A stretch of DNA of 15,455 bases from an uncultured Lachnospiraceae bacterium. GTDB lineage: Bacteria > Bacillota > Clostridia > Lachnospirales > Lachnospiraceae. Below, piece by piece: positions 13,149 through 15,455 of the stretch. Position numbers and translations under genes: made by a program. The notes below the pieces were generated by a model, which saw nothing but the letters and a program-made list of their open reading frames with translations, was not told the DNA's origin and ran no database searches. How positions within the stretch are numbered: position 1 is the first letter of the stretch; every line of letters begins with the position of its first letter. The stretch lies in contig CAMPAX010000032.1 of assembly GCA_946633495.1 (NCBI GenBank), forward strand, positions 1 through 15,455, read 5' to 3'.

Positions 13149-13338
13149 CTGTGAGACCGCAGTGACAGACGATGAGACGGATCAGGCGCAGACTGTGAGT
13201 TAAATTTTGCCGGCAGCAGCAGGAAAGGTATGACCGGAGCTTTTCTCCACGGGTGCGGAGCGATCCGTATCCATGAGCAGGAAACCGGGAACTGTTCTTT
13301 GCTGTGAGCATAAAGAAGTTATGATAAGGAGTATGATC
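13149..13338 (+). other. Intergenic region before icd
   Basis: I see no intrinsic terminator for the HAD gene and no convincing promoter. The best candidate promoter is a weak TTGCCG/TATGAC pair at 13207-13234. CTGTGAG occurs three times (13149, 13193, 13302) at irregular spacing. The only clear element is the icd RBS AAGGAG at 13326-13331. Confidence 0.4.
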
Positions 13339-14547
13339 ATGAGCAAGATCGAGATGAAGACACCTCTGGTTGAGATGGACGGCGACGAGATGACGCGCAT
13401 TCTCTGGAAGTACATTAAGGACGAGCTTCTGCTTCCCTTCGTAGATCTGAAGACAGAGTACTACGACCTGGGACTGAAGCACCGGGACGAGACGGATGAT
13501 CAGGTCACCGTGGATTCTGCCGAGGCTACAAAGAAGTATGGTGTGGCTGTGAAATGCGCCACCATCACTCCCAACGCTGCCCGTGTGGAGGAGTACAATC
13601 TGAAGGAAATGTGGAAGAGCCCCAACGGGACCATCCGTGCCATTCTGGACGGAACGGTATTCCGTGCGCCGATCCAGGTAAAGGGGATCACCCCCTGCGT
13701 AAAGAACTGGGAGAAGCCCATTACCATCGCACGTCACGCATACGGTGATGTCTATAAGGCAAGCGAGATGAAGATCCCGGGCCCCGGAAAAGTGGAGCTG
13801 GTTTATACAGCGGCAGACGGAACCGAGGAGAGAGTTCTGGTACATGATTTTAAGTCTGCAGGTGTGGTACAGGGACAGCACAACCTGATTCCCTCTATCG
13901 AGAGCTTTGCAAGAAGCTGCTTTACCTATGCGCTGGATACAAAGCAGACCCTGTGGTTTGCCACCAAGGATACCATTTCCAAGAAGTACGATCATACCTT
14001 CAAGGATGTGTTCCAGGAGATCTTCGATATGGAGTATAAGGAGAAATTTGATGCGGCAGGCATCGAGTATTTCTATACACTGATCGACGACGCGGTTGCC
14101 CGTGTCATGAAGTCCAAAGGCGGTTTCATCTGGGCCTGCAAGAACTACGACGGAGATGTGATGAGCGATATGCTGTCCTCTGCCTTCGGTTCACTGGCGA
14201 TGATGACTTCGGTTCTGGTATCTCCCCAGGGCTTCTATGAGTATGAGGCTGCACATGGTACCGTACAGCGCCACTACTACAAGCATCTGGCAGGAGAGGA
14301 GACCTCCACGAACCCGGTAGCCACCATTTTTGCATGGACCGGCGCACTCCGGAAGAGAGGAGAGATGGACGGAATTCCTCAGTTGGCGGAATTCGCGGAT
14401 AAGCTGGAGAAGGCTACTTTGTCTACCATCGAGAGCGGCGTGATGACCAAGGATCTGGCACTCATCACCGAGCTTGAAAATGTGACCGTAAAGAATACAG
14501 AGGATTTCATTAAGGCCATCCGGACAACACTGGAAGGAATCCTGTAA
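13339..14547 (+). CDS. icd: NADP-dependent isocitrate dehydrogenase (eukaryote-like, type II)
   Basis: The 402-residue length and sequence match the eukaryote-like NADP isocitrate dehydrogenases rather than the E. coli form. Key elements are TITPNAARV (75-83), substrate-binding SPNGTIR (94-100), Arg109 and Arg132, catalytic Tyr139, the metal-binding NYDGDVMSD (269-277), FGSLAMMTS, and the NADP-binding EAAHGTVQRHY (303-313) and TSTNP. The enzyme makes 2-oxoglutarate and NADPH from isocitrate, feeding glutamate synthesis in anaerobes with a partial TCA cycle. I used ATG 13339: AAGGAG lies 7 bp upstream and MSKIEMKTPLVEMDGDEMTR is the family N-terminus. The in-frame ATG at 13273 adds 22 unrelated residues. 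Neither citrate synthase nor aconitase lies next to it here. The J-domain gene begins 14 bp after the stop, so they are probably co-transcribed. Confidence 0.96.
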   Translation: MSKIEMKTPLVEMDGDEMTRILWKYIKDELLLPFVDLKTEYYDLGLKHRDETDDQVTVDSAEATKKYGVAVKCATITPNAARVEEYNLKEMWKSPNGTIRAILDGTVFRAPIQVKGITPCVKNWEKPITIARHAYGDVYKASEMKIPGPGKVELVYTAADGTEERVLVHDFKSAGVVQGQHNLIPSIESFARSCFTYALDTKQTLWFATKDTISKKYDHTFKDVFQEIFDMEYKEKFDAAGIEYFYTLIDDAVARVMKSKGGFIWACKNYDGDVMSDMLSSAFGSLAMMTSVLVSPQGFYEYEAAHGTVQRHYYKHLAGEETSTNPVATIFAWTGALRKRGEMDGIPQLAEFADKLEKATLSTIESGVMTKDLALITELENVTVKNTEDFIKAIRTTLEGIL

Positions 14548-14561
14548 TAAGGAAAATAATC

Positions 14562-15455
14562 GTGAGTATATGGGACATACTGAAAATTGAACCTACCCGC
14601 GATGCGGATGCCCTGAAGAAAGCATATCGCCGGCAGCTGGTGAAGGTACATCCCGAGGACGACCCGGAGGGCTTTCAGGCTCTCCGGGGAGCCTATGAGG
14701 AGGCTGTCCGTCTGGCTGAAATGCCGGATGCCCATGGAGAGGCAGATCAGGAAAACGATGCGAAGACGGGCGCGGGCTCCCGTATGAATGCTTCCGGAGA
14801 GGCGGAAGCCTCTTATGATGAGAGCACTCCGGAGGGGCGGATCAGGAAAACGATGCAGGAGATCTATGCATCGTTTTTTCGGCGTGTTCAGGTTTCCGAG
14901 TGGGAGACCCTTCTTTCGGATCCTTTTTTTACAGCCATTGACACCGAGGAGGAGGCACTCCTCCTGCTCCTGGATTTTATCATTGAACATTACATCCTTC
15001 CGCATCAGGTGTTCCGGTTTCTTGTGGAACGGCTGTCCCTGAATGACCGGAGGGAAGAACTTCTGGAGCATTTTCCTTTCCGTTTTCTGGATTATATCAC
15101 CACCAATGCGGTCTATCCCGATGCAGTGGACTATACACTTTTTTCAGGCCCGGAGGACTACGATTATGACAGCCTGATCGGGATCATATCTGAATTCTCC
15201 AGGGCAAATAAGATCGGCGACATCGAGACTCAGGAGAAACTTCTTCCGAAGCTCTCGGATCTTCCCGTCCGAAATCCGGACATAGAAGTCTTAAAATGCA
15301 GGTATCTATGGCAGGCGGATCAGAAGGATAAGGCCGAGGAGGAGCTGGACCGGATCGAGCAGGAGTATCCCGGATCAGTGAATGTGCTGATCACAAAAGG
15401 AGATATCCTCCAGCATACGAACCGGATCGATGAGGCAGAAAATTACTACCGGAGA
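14562..15455 (+). CDS. J-domain protein with TPR-like repeats (partial, cut by window end)
   Basis: From GTG 14562 the frame stays open for 298 codons to the window edge. AAGGA (14549-14553) lies 8 bp upstream; no in-frame ATG is near. Residues 1-53 form a J-domain: IWDILKIEPTRDADALKKAY, then QLVKVHPEDDPEGFQALRGAYEEA. The loop tripeptide is HPE (30-32) rather than the canonical HPD that DnaJ-type co-chaperones need to stimulate Hsp70 ATPase. A low-complexity acidic linker (about 54-90) follows, then a helical, leucine- and aromatic-rich region. From about residue 245, TPR-like helical repeats (LWQADQKDKAEEELDRI, LQHTNRIDEAENYY) run to the edge. No membrane segment appears in the visible part. 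It is probably an operon partner of icd. Whether it works with DnaK is unclear. Confidence 0.85.
   Translation, partial: MSIWDILKIEPTRDADALKKAYRRQLVKVHPEDDPEGFQALRGAYEEAVRLAEMPDAHGEADQENDAKTGAGSRMNASGEAEASYDESTPEGRIRKTMQEIYASFFRRVQVSEWETLLSDPFFTAIDTEEEALLLLLDFIIEHYILPHQVFRFLVERLSLNDRREELLEHFPFRFLDYITTNAVYPDAVDYTLFSGPEDYDYDSLIGIISEFSRANKIGDIETQEKLLPKLSDLPVRNPDIEVLKCRYLWQADQKDKAEEELDRIEQEYPGSVNVLITKGDILQHTNRIDEAENYYRR
14741..14856 (+). repeat. 21-bp direct repeat inside the J-domain gene linker
   Basis: GGCAGATCAGGAAAACGATGC (21 bp) at 14741-14761 recurs with one change at 14836-14856, a period of 95 bp. The copies are read in different frames (ADQENDA against RIRKTMQ), so the identity is at the DNA level, not kept by protein selection. 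Confidence 0.75.

Noticed and set aside
13149..13308. Three copies of CTGTGAG upstream of icd as a possible operator
   Set aside because: A 7-base word at irregular spacing with no symmetry; expected by chance in similar sequence.
1..15455. Mobile element, phage, CRISPR or defence island
   Set aside because: No transposase, integrase, phage gene, repeat-spacer array or terminal inverted repeats are visible; gene content is mostly housekeeping with one signalling/transport cassette.

Overview
The window looks like a stretch of chromosome from a mid-GC anaerobic Firmicute, most likely a Lachnospiraceae-type Clostridium. This is inferred from strong AAGGAG-type ribosome binding sites, a divergent clostridial-style PurA, an animal/fungal-like NADP isocitrate dehydrogenase, an HPE-type J-domain protein and an ABC-FtsX/two-component cassette. 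I see no rRNA, tRNA, CRISPR, insertion sequence, phage gene or attachment site. Eleven complete protein genes and one gene cut by the right edge are well supported.

Layout. (1) 75-869 (+) is a tyrosine/dual-specificity protein phosphatase. It converges on a minus-strand pair: a 12-TM-class anion permease (1613-2734) followed by rlmH (1028-1507). The convergent gap carries a small degenerate tandem repeat. (2) 2735-2999 is a divergent promoter region driving the permease to the left and purB to the right. (3) purB (3000-4451) and purA (10330-11613) encode the two enzymes that turn IMP into AMP. Between them sits a four-gene cassette, all on +: ABC ATPase (4632-5312), an 883-residue FtsX-like permease (5432-8083), an OmpR-type response regulator (8113-8820) and a sensor histidine kinase (8898-10166). 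(4) A small minus-strand membrane protein (11677-12171) shares the terminator zone of purA and is divergent from a Cof-type HAD phosphatase (12336-13148). (5) icd (13339-14547) is followed 14 bp later by a J-domain/TPR protein that starts with GTG at 14562 and runs off the window.

How it may work together. The ABC-FtsX plus RR/HK cassette resembles peptide-sensing and resistance modules: the kinase would report an envelope stress or peptide, and the regulator would control the transporter. A 9-bp direct repeat with 11-bp period sits directly upstream of an extended -10 element before the ATPase gene, the geometry expected for an OmpR-family operator, so autoregulation is likely. The substrate cannot be told from sequence.

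The most unusual aspect is the space between the cassette genes. The ATPase stop codon forms the loop of a small terminator-like hairpin. The permease (GTG start) and the kinase (ATG start) both lack a good ribosome binding site of their own, and each start overlaps by 4 bp the stop of a very short upstream ORF (7 and 22 codons). A similar but weaker arrangement is visible before purB, and a leader ORF with an excellent RBS precedes the SD-less anion permease. These observations read as translational coupling or stoichiometry control, but chance cannot be excluded without comparative data.
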